DNA from: Eriocheir sinensis
Lineage: Eukaryota; Arthropoda; Malacostraca; Decapoda; Varunidae
Assembly (NCBI RefSeq): GCF_024679095.1
Contig: NC_066520.1
Location: 8,943,509 to 9,007,508, forward strand
Direction: 5' to 3'
DNA: 64,000 nt
Part shown: positions 50,860-63,942 of the stretch, piece after piece
How the letters are laid out: each line of letters begins with the position of its first letter
Numbering within the stretch: the stretch's first letter is position 1
Notes under the pieces: model-generated
The model's database searches: none
Seen by the model: only the letters and a program-made list of their open reading frames with translations
Told to the model about the DNA's origin: nothing
Position numbers and translations under genes: made by a program

Positions 50860-51500
50860 GAAAGGAAGAAAGAAAAAAGAAAGAAAGTGAAAGAGAGAAA
50901 GCAAGAAAGAAATAAGGAAATAAAGAACGAGAGAAGAAGAATGAAAGACAAAGAAAGGGGAGAGAGAAAAAGAGAAATCAAGAATGAAATAAAGAGAGAA
51001 AGAAACAAACAAGGAGAGAAGGAAGGAGAAAGAGAAAAATAAAGAGAGAAGAAGAATGGGAGAAAGAAAGAAAGCAAAATAAAGAGAGAAAGACAAAAGA
51101 AAGATAAAGAAAGAAAAAATGAAAGAGAAATAAATAAATAAAGGAAAAATAGAGAAGAAAAATGGGAAAGAAAGAAAGAAAGGAAGTAAAAATGAAAGAG
51201 AAAAAAGGTTGAAAGATAAAAGAAGAAAAATGAAGGAGTGAAAGAAAGAAGAATGAAATAAAGAGAAAAAGGAGAAATAAAGAAAGTAAAGATTGATTGA
51301 TTGATAGTTTATTATTGCAGGTAAACAACAAGGGAGAAGGGAGGAAAAAAAAAGAGATAGAAAGATAGAAAGAAAAAAGAAAGAGGAAGAAAAGAGAAGG
51401 AGAAAGAAAGAAACAAGAATGCAGGAGAAAGAGAGGAAGAATGAAAGAGAAAGAAAGGAGAAAGAGAAAGCAAGTAAGAAAGGAAAGAAGAAAGGAAGAC
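50860..51500. repeat. Purine-rich AAAGAGAAAG tract
   Basis: The + strand is almost all A/G. The minus-strand ORFs (141, 88, 207 and 108 codons) are composition artefacts. A short non-purine island lies at about 51285-51325. Confidence 0.85.
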
Positions 51501-51512
51501 AGGAAGAGAGTA

Positions 51513-51850
51513 ATTAGGGCGCGTCCACACCAGGAATCTTTGTATGACAACAATGTATCCCAGACGTTTCCCAAGTGTTTCGGTAAACCACTGGGATACA
51601 TTTGAATACCCTTGGGAAATAATGTTTCCTGTCCACACCTCAGGATTGTTCTCAGGATGTCGGTGTGTGCGGAGATTGCTACAATGGCCTCTGTGTTTTA
51701 CTTATTATTGCACTCACTATAAAGCAAGAAGAAGACAAGGAAACGCGTATGGTGCGGTCGTTTATTGAAAGTTGAGCAATACAGAATGACTTACTTTTGG
51801 CGGAGCCGAGAGTTAATTTAATTAATAATTTTCTTGGAAGAGGAAGATAA
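51513..51850 (+). mobile_element. Possible PIF/Harbinger 5' fragment, second
   Basis: GGGCGCGTCCACACCAGGAA opens the segment, a typical Harbinger-like terminus. An ATG at 51684 starts MASVFYLLLHSL, stop, KKKTRKRVWCGRLLKVEQYRM, similar to the basic-Trp N-terminal block of Harbinger transposases. It is truncated and carries stops. Confidence 0.4.
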
Positions 51851-53110
<1,260 letters not shown>

Positions 53111-53151
53111 ACAATGGTACTACTTTACTTTATTAAGACCACCATTATTAA

Positions 53152-53366
53152 CCCGGTAGCAGCACTGATCATGTTTCTTAATGGTCCCTCTAAGCGAGAA
53201 AAATGAAAAAAAATCATCACTCACACAAACCATTTCATAATATATATCAAAGCATTTGTGATCAGTTTATGTATCATCTATTTTGGGGGGTCTATATCAT
53301 AGCACAAATTTGGCCCGTCGCTGCTACACGGTAAAGCCACAAATTTGGCCCGTCGCTGCTACCGGG
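53152..53366. mobile_element. piggyBac-like MITE with TTAA target sites
   Basis: CCCGGTAGCAGC (53152-53163) and GCTGCTACCGGG (53355-53366) form a perfect 12-bp TIR. TTAA flanks both sides (53148-53151, 53367-53370), the hallmark of piggyBac insertion. The right end is duplicated inside (AATTTGGCCCGTCGCTGCTAC at about 53309 and 53342). It is 215 bp with no ORF. Confidence 0.88.
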
Positions 53367-53370
53367 TTAA

Positions 53371-53879
53371 TGTGGTTAAGATATTGAGAGATTTACAATA
53401 CAAGAGTGTGGCAAGGTAAATCCTTATCCTTATTCATAAAACCCAAAAGAGGTTGGTTAGTAAATTATATAACACATATACCATATATACAAGGCAAAAA
53501 TACTACAGAACAAGTATCTATTTTCCTATTGGCTTGGGGATCAGAGCTCACACTTAAAATAAAGAGGTAAGAAATGAATACTAGCTACATGCAGATAAGA
53601 TGAGAGAAAAAATCAAAAGGAGATTGCAAATAGCTCAGTTGATCACCCCAAACTTTTTTACATAAAAAGTAGGGTAAATAAACAAAATAAAAAGATACAA
53701 TACAAAGGATAATGGATAAAGGGAAAATATGTTATACAGCAGACATGTTGTGTCAAAATTTTTTTTGATCAGTCTTCATTTAGGAAAACATGTTAAGGAA
53801 GCTGAAAATTATTAGAATAGGCCACTTAAAACAGAAAGTATAACCATAAAAGATGAACTCATCCAAGAAGAGTTAAGGA
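53371..53879. other. Unassigned AT-rich sequence
   Basis: No gene or repeat boundary was recognised. Confidence 0.35.
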
Positions 53880-55085
53880 AACTAGACAAAAAAGAAGATC
53901 GTCAATGGGATTGATGAAATATTATGTTGGGTTCTACAGGAGTGTGCTGAGAAATTAAGTACGTCAAAATATTCAGTGACTTCTGCATCTCTTATTTTCA
54001 GCCCCACACCTAACTCTCCTGCTCTGGCTTTCATTTTCCTCATACCATCATTCATGTGTATATTCAAAAGCCATGAGGATATCACACAACCCTGTCCCCC
54101 AACCGCACCAAATTCAAAACTCTCACTCGCCACCCCATTCACACGAACAGAGGCACTCACATCCTTGTAGAAAAACCTGATCCTGTAAAGTAGACTCCTT
54201 CCATGTATACTATAGATATCAGATAAATCCCTCCTGTCAGTCCATTCATAGGTCTTCTGAAGGGCCATGAAAGCAGCAGATAGCATCCTACCCTTATCTT
54301 GATAATTTTCAACCTTTTTTTCTGTGTAGAGATCTAGTCTACACAATAAATAAATCCCCCCTGCTAATAACCATAACTTCTTATCCTTATTTTCATCATC
54401 CTCTCATTTCAAACTCTTCACACTTTTCCTGGCACTGAGTAATCTAATTCCCTTATCAATCACACAAAATTTAAGGGATATACGCTAAGGGGCACATGGC
54501 CTCACCAACCCCGAGACGCAATCCCCGGGGATCCCTCTAAGCAAGTTGCCATGCAGGCCACCTTTTCCCATCCTAATAACTCATGGCAGGGCCCAGTGAT
54601 TTGCTATAGTCATGTGTTCACAGGAAAGAAGCTAGATAAGCTGCCCCCTCACACACTTTGCAGAACTTTCAGTCCCAGAGTACAGGCAAGTCAATAAATG
54701 AACAATCTTTGTAGAAATCTGACAGTCACAGAATATTTTAGACTGCCTCACAATGCATTGAATTAAACACCCTCTTTAGATTGATATAGGCTGCAAGCAT
54801 TCCTTCTCAAAAATCACTTCAGAGCTCCACCACTATGCAAATTCTTGGATGCTATCACTTGTCTTTACAGGCATGAACCCTGGCTGCTCAGGTTTCTGCA
54901 AATTAGGCAGTTGGCTATGAATCCACATGAGCACTAGATTGGCAAGTTCCTTGCATGACCTACTCAGCAGTGCAATACTGCTGTAGCTGTTGCAATCCTG
55001 GCCATCCCCTTTTCCTTGCCAGACAGAGACAGCCAGCCCATATTTCGTCAGGAGGCATGGTACCAGATTGTCAAACAATGGTCAA
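53880..55085 (-). mobile_element. LINE reverse transcriptase relic (third family), N- and mid-part
   Basis: On the minus strand, VWQGKGDGQDCNSYSSIALLSRSCKELANLVLM and PNLQKPEQPGFMPVKTSDSIQEFA (55078-54833) form the RT N-terminus. RIRFFYKDVSASVRVNGVASESFEFGAVGGQGCVISSWLLNIHMNDGMRKMKARAGELGVGL (54180-53940) is the palm region, with GQGCVIS in place of the usual RQGCV.S. Stops separate the pieces. Confidence 0.75.
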
Positions 55086-55226
55086 TACCACATGCAATGC
55101 ACAGATTATGGCCACATCTCCAGCTCTAAGCAGCTCCACACTGATCTCACAAACACTTGCTATTTTTTCCACTCCTCAACCATGCCACAGCCACTCTGAT
55201 CGCATTGAGGGGGTAGAATTTCATCA

Positions 55227-56540
55227 ATGGGTGGGTCAGCATCCACTGTTTGTAAACCAGTGGTTGGGAGCTGCCTGCTCGGAGGGGCCACCACGTCCAC
55301 GTCTCCAAGTAATTGGTACCATTGCCCTGGTACTGATAGTCCTGCTGATCTGATGACCCGAGGTATTCTGGCTGATCAACTGATCTCAAATGACATGTGG
55401 CTGAGAGGTCCCAAATGGTTATCTAATTCCTCATTTTTCTGTGCTGGAGCTAATGTTGATGATAAAGAACACAATTTTGACCTTCCCAATGAAGAATATA
55501 AGGGAGAAGGAGTAGCTATGACTGTTAATAAAAAAGCGACATCTGTATTTGACTTTAGTAGATATAGTGAGTTCACCAAGGTTATGAATATTGTCGCCTG
55601 GGTTAGGAGATCCATTCATAATTGTAACCCTAATGGCATTAAACATTAAGGCTCTCTTACATATGAGGAGTTGAGTTAGGCTAAGGACTACATTTTTATC
55701 TGTGTTCAGAAAGAAAGCTATGAGAAAGAAAAAAATGCTTTGTCAAAAGGAAAACTTCTTCCAAGAAATTCTTCCCTCAGAGAACTTAACCCCTTTCTAG
55801 ATTCTAATGGATTATTGAGAATCAAAGGTAAATTACAGCATTTTGACCTGAGTTATGACAGCAAGTTATTATTCCTAATTGTCATGTGGCCAAACTCATA
55901 GTGCAGTTTCAGCATAAACTTCTGAAGCATGCTGGTGTTCATACCCTCATGTCAACCATCAGAAACTTTTATTGGATTATTGGATTAAGACAAGTGGCTA
56001 AAAGAATTTGTAAAGAATGTGTTGCTTGCAAGAGACTTGATTCTAGACCATGTAGCCAGCCAGCTCCTCCTTTGCCAGAATTGAGGGTTAAGTCTACCTT
56101 CCCCTTTGCCGTAACTGGATTAGATTATGCAGGCCCCTTGTTTGCACTTGATCAACTATCTAAGGAATTGTATATTTTGTTATTTACATGTGCTGTCACA
56201 AGATCTGTTCATTTAGAGTTAACAGACTCACTTTCAGTACCTGATTGTATTTTGGCCATCTGCAGATTTTCTACAAGGCGTGGACTCCCATCTGTGATGT
56301 ATTCAGATAATGCCAAGACCTTATAAATGTTGCCAATATGCTTCAGCAATATTTAAGTATATTAAGTCCTGAGTGGAAGTTCATTGCTCCCAGATCCCCA
56401 TGGTGGGGAGGTTGGTGGGAGTGTGGGGTGTGAGGTCAGTGAAATCTGCTCTTAAGAAATCTCTTGGCACTAGATGTTTGACTAAATGTGAACTTGAAAC
56501 AACTTTGATTGAAGTAGAGGCTTGCATGAATTCCAGACCT
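55227..56540 (+). mobile_element. BEL/Pao retrotransposon relic (RNase H end and integrase)
   Basis: The end of the RNase H region reads SNWYHCPGTDSPADLMTRG, SNDMWLRGPKWL (55300-55430). Integrase follows at 55886: an HHCC zinc motif (HKLLKHAGVHTLMSTIRNFYWI, CKECVACKRL), then the catalytic core start VTGLDYAGPLF, CAVTRSVHLEL and YSDNAKT (two of the DDE acidic residues). A stop at 56324 and frame changes kill it. The integrase then continues as ETTLIEVEACMNSRPL, where a LINE tail interrupts it. No LTR was found. It lies in opposite orientation inside the surrounding LINE. Confidence 0.83.
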
Positions 56541-56660
56541 CTCTTTTGGCTACTCTTTACTTTTTATTTTTGTGGGAGCGGCAAGTAGGGGGGTTTTGGG
56601 GGGTTTTTCTCTCTCTTTTTGTTGTAAAAAAAAAATAAAAAAAAATAAATAAATAAAAAC
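56541..56660 (+). mobile_element. Jockey-like LINE 3' tail fragment
   Basis: CCTCTCTTTTGGCTACTCTTTACTTTT..., TGTGGGAGCGG(C)AAGTAG and CTTTTTGTTGTAAAAAAA match the 3' UTR at 25.56-25.68 kb. The body is absent. It cuts the BEL/Pao integrase. Confidence 0.85.
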
Positions 56661-57809
56661 TGCTCAAAAGACATTCCAACGAGCCCTCTGCCTACTCATG
56701 TCTGACACAAGGCATCTATGCTATTTAGAGACATGTCAGCTAAGAAGGAGACTTGGAACAGAGCTTCTTCAAGGCTTGGTAAGCAGATCATAGGTCATTT
56801 GCACTGAAATGACCCTTGATGTCCAGCCACCCTTTACAATATTTAAATCATCCCTACTACCTTTTCCTTTTCTCCAGGCTTCCAGCACCTCACCCTGATT
56901 CCATGCTAGATTACTCATCCATATTATCCACTACACAACTGTTTCTTCTTCATATTTTAGCATTTCTGCTACTACATACCGTCAATACCAGGAGCCTTTT
57001 TAACTTTTCACATATGTTTTGCCTTCACTGTCTCATCAATCTCCACATCCCCTTGTGAATGTGGGTGAACTACAATATTCTTACTTTCATACTGGTCACT
57101 TCTGTCTCCCTCCCAAACTCTCATTCATCACAGATTTAAATGGATCTTCCACATCTCTTTTACTTCATCAACTTCAACAAGTACCCCTTCCCTCCTCATT
57201 ATTTTGCAATCCACCTCTTTCCACTTCTCTTTTAACTTTTTCCCTGAAAAGAGTTTTTTTTATATATATATTTTGCAATTTTCTAACCAAATTGCTCATC
57301 TGCTTTTTCTTTTCCTTCCCTAATAAATCTTTACATCAATACCTTTCTCTCTCTCTTAAATACTACTGTCTTTCTCATCTATCTTTCACCTCTTCTAACA
57401 CATTTCACTGCAGCATTTTTTGTTAATCTTTTTTATCCTCAACCGTCTTTTTTATTGAGAAATGTATAGTACTGAGTGCTGGGCAGTGCACCCTACCTAC
57501 AATGTAAGAGAGAAGAGATAGGAAGACCATTTAATCACAGCCTCCTTTATCATATCTGTTAGTCATGCATCCAATTTATTTCCTCTTTTATTCACTTTAC
57601 ACCCAACATCTTTTTCAGTTGCCCTAACTATTTATCATAAAAAATCAAACACCTCACTTACTCTAGAATTATGCTCTACTCCTACTCTTGCTTCTTTCAG
57701 TAATTCATTGACCTTTTTTGGACAGATTTCTCTATAATCACTCTCACATAGTCTCTTCCTTGCCACTTCCTTCCTCTCATTTTCCTTCATCCCATTTCCT
57801 CTAAATTCC
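56661..57809. other. Unassigned; C/T-rich
   Basis: Pyrimidine-biased ORFs (80 and 135 codons) look like antisense LINE relics (linker between endonuclease and RT of the third family) rather than genes. Confidence 0.4.
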
Positions 57810-58150
57810 TATTAATCTCTCACCATTACATTTGGTATTGCAGCAAAGTGATCAGAATCATTAACCATTCCTCTCATGACCAATGCATCCAACTTGTGCT
57901 GGAGGAAGGTGTTTTCCAGGAACAAGCCTCTTTCACCACATACACTGACAAGGTACTGCCCATTCTCATGCACTCCATCAAAACCCCACTTCCCAACCAA
58001 ACTTCAAATCTCCATGCTTTCAACTTTCACATTCATGTCACCTAACATGTATCGTATTCTGCTTGCATTACAAAATCTCTTAAAACACTGGTCTAAATCC
58101 TCCCCACATATCCTCATCTCAATCTTGTTATTTTCCCCTATCATTTGCTA
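57810..58150 (-). mobile_element. LINE endonuclease relic (third family)
   Basis: The minus strand encodes GKWGFDGVHENGQYLVSVCGERGLFLENTFLQHKLD, a conserved endonuclease-domain segment of arthropod LINEs. Its order and orientation fit the RT relic at 53.9-55.1 kb, so both are probably one copy opened by later insertions. Confidence 0.75.
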
Positions 58151-58548
58151 GGACCAGCAATGATGGAGCTGAAACTTGATCCATGAAGAAAATACATGAG
58201 AAAAAGTTGAATGTGGCTGAGATGAAAAAGGCTAAGATGGATGTGTAGAGTAACAAAAAAGGTTAGGAATAGGATTGAGAGAATAACAGGAACTACGAAG
58301 GTAGTGGAGATATTGAGAAAGATACAAGAAAAAAGACTTTAGCTATGCAAAGAGAAGAAAGGAGACGTATGTGGCAGGGTTGGTGGTTTAAACCAAATGG
58401 TTTAAACCAATAAAAAAAAACAGTGGTTTAAACCAACTAATAAAACCTTTTTTTTTCTTCTGTGTGTATCTTTGTTAGTTTCATCAGTATTGTGGTTTTA
58501 ACTATATGTAAGATTTTAATTATGTACAGCAGGGTTGGCGGTTTAAGC

Positions 58549-58707
58549 CAGGGGTGTCAAACTCAAAACCCTTGGAGGGCCAATTCATACTCTGCAGTGC
58601 CATCATGGGGGCCAACAAGGGTAGAAAATACATTGACAAAATTGAAGTTACCGTGATACCGCGGGCCATTTATGACTATCCCGCGGGCCATGAGTTTGAC
58701 ACCCCTG
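58549..58707. mobile_element. 159-bp hAT MITE, left arm copy
   Basis: CAGGGGTGTCAAACTC and GAGTTTGACACCCCTG are perfect 16-bp TIRs. The flanks GTTTAAGC and GTTTAAAC fit an 8-bp target duplication with one change. Confidence 0.9.
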
Positions 58708-59008
58708 GTTTAAACCAAAAAAACATCAATAAAACCAGTGTTTGTGAATCTTTTGTATTTTGTGGTGGTTTTAATTATATGTGGTTTTATTATTTTTTTT
58801 ATTATGCACAGTCATTTTACTAACACCAGAATGAAAATGTCGGTTGATAAACTCAAATCTCTATTCAAATGCTGTAACTCAGAGTAACTGAAAACATAAT
58901 TTTGGTACATTATATAGATATATATATATAGATAAATATATATATAGATATATAGATATATATATATATAGATATATATAAAACCAAACACACAACAAAT
59001 ATTATTTA

Positions 59009-59106
<98 letters not shown>

Positions 59107-59279
59107 TGTACCAAAATTATGTTTTCAGTTACTCTGAGTTACAGCATTTGAATAGAGATTTGAGTTTATCAACTCATAATAAAAATAATAAAACCACATA
59201 TAATTAAAACCACAACCCTGATGAAACTAAAAAAGATTCACAAAAAACACTGGTTTTATTGATGTTTTTTTGGTTTAAC

Positions 59280-59438
59280 CAGGGGTGTCAAACTCATGGC
59301 CCGCGGGATAGTCATAAATGGCCCGCGGTATCACGGTAACTTCAATCTTGTCAATGTATTTTCCACCCTTGTTGGCCCCCATGACGGCACTTCAGTGTAT
59401 GAATTGGCCCTTGAAGGGTTTTAAGTTTGACACCCCTG
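59280..59438. mobile_element. 159-bp hAT MITE, right arm copy
   Basis: Same length and inverted sequence as the left-arm copy, with the same CAGGGGTGTCAAACTC terminus. The other end is changed by one base (AAGTTTGACACCCCTG). Confidence 0.9.
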
Positions 59439-59697
59439 GTTTAAACCGTGAACCCTGCTGTACATAATTAAAATCTTACATATAGTTAAAACCACAATAC
59501 TGATGAAACTAACAAAGATACACACAAAAGAAAAAAAAAGGTTTTATTAGTTGGTTTAAGCCACTGGTTTTTTTTATTGGTTTAAACCATTTGTGGCTTA
59601 GTGCAGTACAGTATGTTATATGCATTTGCTCACTAAGTTTCAGAAAATAGAAAGTATGAATAAGTATTGTACTACATATAATTAAATGTAAATACTG

Positions 59698-61141
59698 GCT
59701 ATGTGCCGAGCCTATGGAAAGTAGCTAATGTGACGCCGATTTTTAAAAAGGGGGACAGGTCAGTTGCTGCAAACTATCGCCCAATTAGCTTAACATCGGT
59801 TATAGGGAAGATGCTGGAGTCCATAATAGCCAGGAACATTCGGGAGCATTTAGAGAAACATAGCTTAATTCACGACTCGCAGCATGGGTTCACAAAAGGT
59901 AGGTCATGCCTCACCAATCTCTTGTCCTTCTACAATAAAGTATTTGAGGCGGTTGACAGAGATGAAAATTATGATGTAATCTATCTTGATTTTAGTAAAG
60001 TGTTTGACAAAGTTCCTCACCAACGACTGTTGCTTAAATTACAGGCTCACAGAGTAGAGGGTAAAGTTTTGAACTGGGTCAAGGCGTGGCTTAGGAATAG
60101 GAAGCAAAGAGTGCAAATCAATGGTAAAAGATCTGACTGGGGATGTGTTACGAGTGGGGTCCCACAAGGTTCGGTATTAGGTCCACTTTTGTTTATTATT
60201 TATATCAATGACTTAGACACAGGAATTAGTAGTGATGTTAGTAAATTTGCAGATGATACCAAGATCGGTAGAGTAATTGAGTCGGATCAGGACGCTAGTA
60301 TTCTCTAAGGTGAACTCAACAGATTATATGACTGGGCGGATAAATGGCAGATGGAGTTCAATGTAGGGAAGTGCAGTATTCTGAGTGTAGGTAGGAACAA
60401 CCCCTCACATAACTATTGCTTAAATGACACTCTCATAAGTAGGTCTGGGTGCGAGAGGGATTTAGGGGTCTTAGTGAGCTCTGATCTCCGTCCAAGGGCA
60501 CAATGCATTCAAGCTAGAAATCGAGCTAATAGGGTACTGGGATTTATTTCAAGGAGTGTAAGCAACAGAAGCCCCGAAGTCTTCCTCAAACTATATTTAG
60601 CATTAGTTAGACCTCATCTTGACTATGCGATTCAGTTCTGGTCACCCTACTATAGAATGGATATCAAAATGTTAGAATCGGTGCAGAGGAGGATGACTAA
60701 GATGATTCAGGGGCTGAGAAACTTGCCATACGAGGAAAGACTCAAACAGTTAAACTTGCATTCTCTAGAAAGGCGAAGGGTGCGTGGAGACATGATCGAG
60801 GTTTATAAATGGATGAAGGGCTTTAATAAGGGAGACATTCATAAGGTTTTGTTGGTAAGAGAACCGGGTAGGACACGAAGTAACAGGTTTAAACTGGATA
60901 AATTCAGATTCAACAGGGACATAGGCAAAAATTGGTTTACTAACAGGGTGGTGGATGAGTGGAATAGGCTTAGCAGTCATGTGGTGAGTGCCAATACAAT
61001 TGTCACATTCAAAAATAGACTAGATAAATTCATGGACAGCGATATTAGGTGGGGTTAGATACACGGGAGCTTAGGGTCAAAGGAGCTGCCTCGTACAGGC
61101 CTACCGGCCTCTTGCAGACTCCTGCGTTCTTATGTTCTTAT
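59698..61141 (+). mobile_element. CR1-like LINE copy 2, nearly intact reverse transcriptase
   Basis: One frame runs from 59703 to 61058 with a single in-frame stop (TAA at 60306, where copy 1 has CAG/Gln). Motifs: VTPIFKKGDRSVAANYRPISLTSVIGKMLESII, YLDFSKVFDKVPHQRLL, SGVPQGSVLGPLLFIIYINDLD, the catalytic FADDTKIG, GCERDLGVLV, LALVRPHLDYAIQFWSPYYRMD and NRVVDEWNRLSSHVV, NTIVTFKNRLDKFMD. The 3' UTR ends in CTTATGTTCTTATGTT (61126-61144). The endonuclease half is missing (5' truncation). It is younger than copy 1 and sits inside the hAT-like element. Confidence 0.93.
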
Positions 61142-61246
61142 GTTACATTTGAATTTACACATAATTTAGCTACCAGTATTTTTCTGTATGCAGCGTTGGA
61201 AAGGATTTTTTTTTAAACAATTTATCTGCTGTTTAGTGAAGTGGCA

Positions 61247-61419
<173 letters not shown>

Positions 61420-61768
61420 CAGTTTTTGTAACATGCAACTAGAAAATTAGAAGAGGTCTTTCATATTTTAGTACTCTTTAACATTGCAATTAAAAAGCAT
61501 GTTAGAGAAGCTGCATTTTGCCTCTTTTACAGATTGTATGAAGATCAAATGAATATTTTGCTAAATCCATTTCTAAATCTATCTATAATTCCTTTTCAAA
61601 CTCATATATGTATATACGGATACAATTACTGGAATAAACATACTGAAAAAAAAAAAAGGTTTAAACCAAAAAAAAACATGGTTTAAACCAAAAAAACCTG
61701 GTTTAAACCAAAAAAAAACGTTTTTTTTTTTTTTTTAAACATTGGTTTTTGCCAACCCTGGTATGTGG

Positions 61769-62315
61769 GGAGAAGAATGATGGAAATGGAGATACAGGGT
61801 GGGAGACAGAGAGGAAGAAAGAAGCAGAGGTGGAAAAGACAGAATAAAGGAGGACTTGAGAGATAAACAGCTGTCAGAGGAGGATGTGTATGACTGGGCC
61901 TGGTGGAGCAGAGCTGCCAGAGGGTGACCCTTCACAGAAGTGGGAAAAAATGAACAAACAAAAACTAAGATTTACTTTGGAATATGCACACACATATGCA
62001 TACTTCATGATACCTCTCTTTTTTGTCATTCACACTTTACAGTCTACACACATGGCGAGGACATTATTTCACACTGTTCCTTTACTCTGCCCTTATCAAT
62101 TCCTCCTTTTGAACCTCCCATAACCCACTCTCATCAGCACTCCCAAATTCTAATATTGTCAAATGCTAACAGGTGTGTTTTAACAACAACTAAATTGCCT
62201 ACTATTCTTCTATCTACATTATTATTTCTTAATAAATTGTTTATATGCACTGTCATGAATGACACAATTAATTAGTATAAAAGTATTTATTTATATTTAC
62301 ATGGTTTCTCTAAGA
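61769..62315. other. Unassigned sequence
   Basis: ORFs up to 111 codons without recognisable motifs. It lies between two hAT-type elements. Confidence 0.35.
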
Positions 62316-62465
62316 CAGTGGTTCTCAACCTTTATACTACCACGCTCCCTCTAGGAGTTGCTCTTTCCCTCCACGCCCCCCTTGTATCTATTGACAAATT
62401 TCACTCCCAGATTTAAAAAGAAAAGAAAAATCTTTTTTGGTCCATTTACTAAGCATGAATTACAT

Positions 62466-62685
62466 TAGTGAGATATTTGACACCACTGTTTTAATGCAAC
62501 CAGATTTTGAATACATGGTTATTGAGATATTTGACACTGCTTCTTAGCTACCAGATCTTGAATACGTGGTTATTAAGATATTTGACACTGCTTCTTAGCT
62601 ACCAGATCTTGAATACGTGGTTATTAAGATATTTGACACTGCTTCTTAGCTACCAGATCTTGAATACGTGGTCGAATGCTTGAGA
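62466..62685. repeat. 51-bp tandem repeat spanning the transposase stop codon
   Basis: TTGACACTGCTTCTTAGCTA recurs at 62531, 62582 and 62633 (exact 51-bp period). A more diverged copy lies at about 62466-62530. Each unit contains the codons for the last residues (DLVAKKQCQIS, stop) of the transposase. Confidence 0.92.
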
Positions 62686-63942
62686 GTGCACAACGTAAAT
62701 CCCCTTCAATCCTCAGGCGGTTTCTATACTTGGTTTTGATAGCAACGAGGGTGGAAAATGCAGTTTCACATAGATACGTGGATCCAAACATTGTTAGAAT
62801 CCGAAGAGCCTGATGTGAGATCAGAGGGTAAACAGGAAGGTACTTGACCCAGAACGTCTCCAAATCCATATCTTTGACATCTTCTTTAGCTGTGGAGTTG
62901 AACTTCAACTCAAGGAACTCCTCCTGGACTTCATCAGCAACATCAGCTACCTCACATACTTTGAAATGGGTTCCTGATGAATTTCCAGGCTTCAAGCTTC
63001 TCGTCTATATCTGGGATGTATCTGATGAATTTTGCTTTCAAGTCACTTAGATGAGTGATTATTTGTTTCTTTAACTCAGAGTCAAGGTTACTGTGAGCGA
63101 CAGCAAAATCCAAGTTCCTAAAACTGGCTGTATTTCCCTGCTGAATTCGACATTTCCAGAGGTCGAGTTTGGCCATGAAGGCTCGAATGGTGTCATGATG
63201 CATGATGATGTTGATGTTTTTCCCTTGTAGTTTAAGGTTCACAGCATTCAATGCTTCAAAAATGTCCACCAGGTAAGCTAGAGTTATCTGAAAGCCTTCA
63301 GATTGGAATTTGTCATGAAGGTCTGCCTTCTGCTTTGAATCTAGAAATATTGCTACTTCTTCTCGTAGCTCATAAAGCCGTCCAAGCATGTTCCCTTTTG
63401 ATAGCCATCGTACGTTCGTGTGAAAAAGCAAGGCTTCAAGTTCGGATTCCATATCCTTACACAGCAGTTTGAAGAGACGACTGTTTAAGGCTCCAGCTTT
63501 GATGAAGTTGACTACCTTGATAGCCACGTTCAGGACATCCCTCATTTCAGCAGGCAAAGTTCTGGATGCTAAGGCTTCATGATGAAGTATGCAGTGTGTA
63601 CTCATTACTGTGCAATTTTTTCTTTCATCTTTGTGACGAACCCAGACTGCAGACCAAGCATGGCTGGAGCTCCATCAGTACATACCCCACCAGCGAGTCC
63701 CAAGAAAGTTTATTTTCCTGAAAAAAGTTAGATGAATTATGAAAAATAGCTTCTGCTGTTGTGCAACCTTCCATGGGGTGACAGAATAGAATTTCCTCTT
63801 TTATATTGTTGCCTGACATGAAACAAGCACACATCAGTAACTGAGAACACTGAGCGATATCAGTCGTTTCATCACACTGGATGGCAAAAACAGGGGAGGC
63901 TCTTACTTGGTCGAGAGTTTGATGTTTGATATCTTGAGACAA
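62624..63942 (-). pseudogene. hAT transposase, C-terminal two-thirds, two frameshifts
   Basis: Three overlapping minus-strand segments in different frames give one protein. 63942-63625 has FAIQCDETTDIAQCSQLL, the first catalytic Asp region. 63605-62952 has LTHCILHHEALASRTLP-like (CILHHEALAS), HTNVRWLSKGNMLGRLYELREEV, with an RW motif typical of hAT. 62995-62624 has the hAT C-terminal dimerisation region MFGSTYLCETAFSTLVAIKTKYRNRL. The frame changes lie near 63615 and 62970. The arrangement resembles the ZBED/SCAND3 type of animal hAT transposases. The copy is dead, and the N-terminal BED finger is outside the window. Confidence 0.85.

Larger units (their letters stand above)
58378..59596. repeat. 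Large palindrome, arms of about 490-540 bp, (TA)n centre
   Basis: The left arm (58378-58918) and right arm (about 59104-59596) are reverse complements with few differences, e.g. CAGTATTGTGGTTTTAACTA against its mirror at about 59482-59505. Each arm carries a 159-bp hAT MITE at the same place. The centre holds TATAGA repeats (58914-58979), a short unique piece and (TA)n at 59013-59105. Confidence 0.9.
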
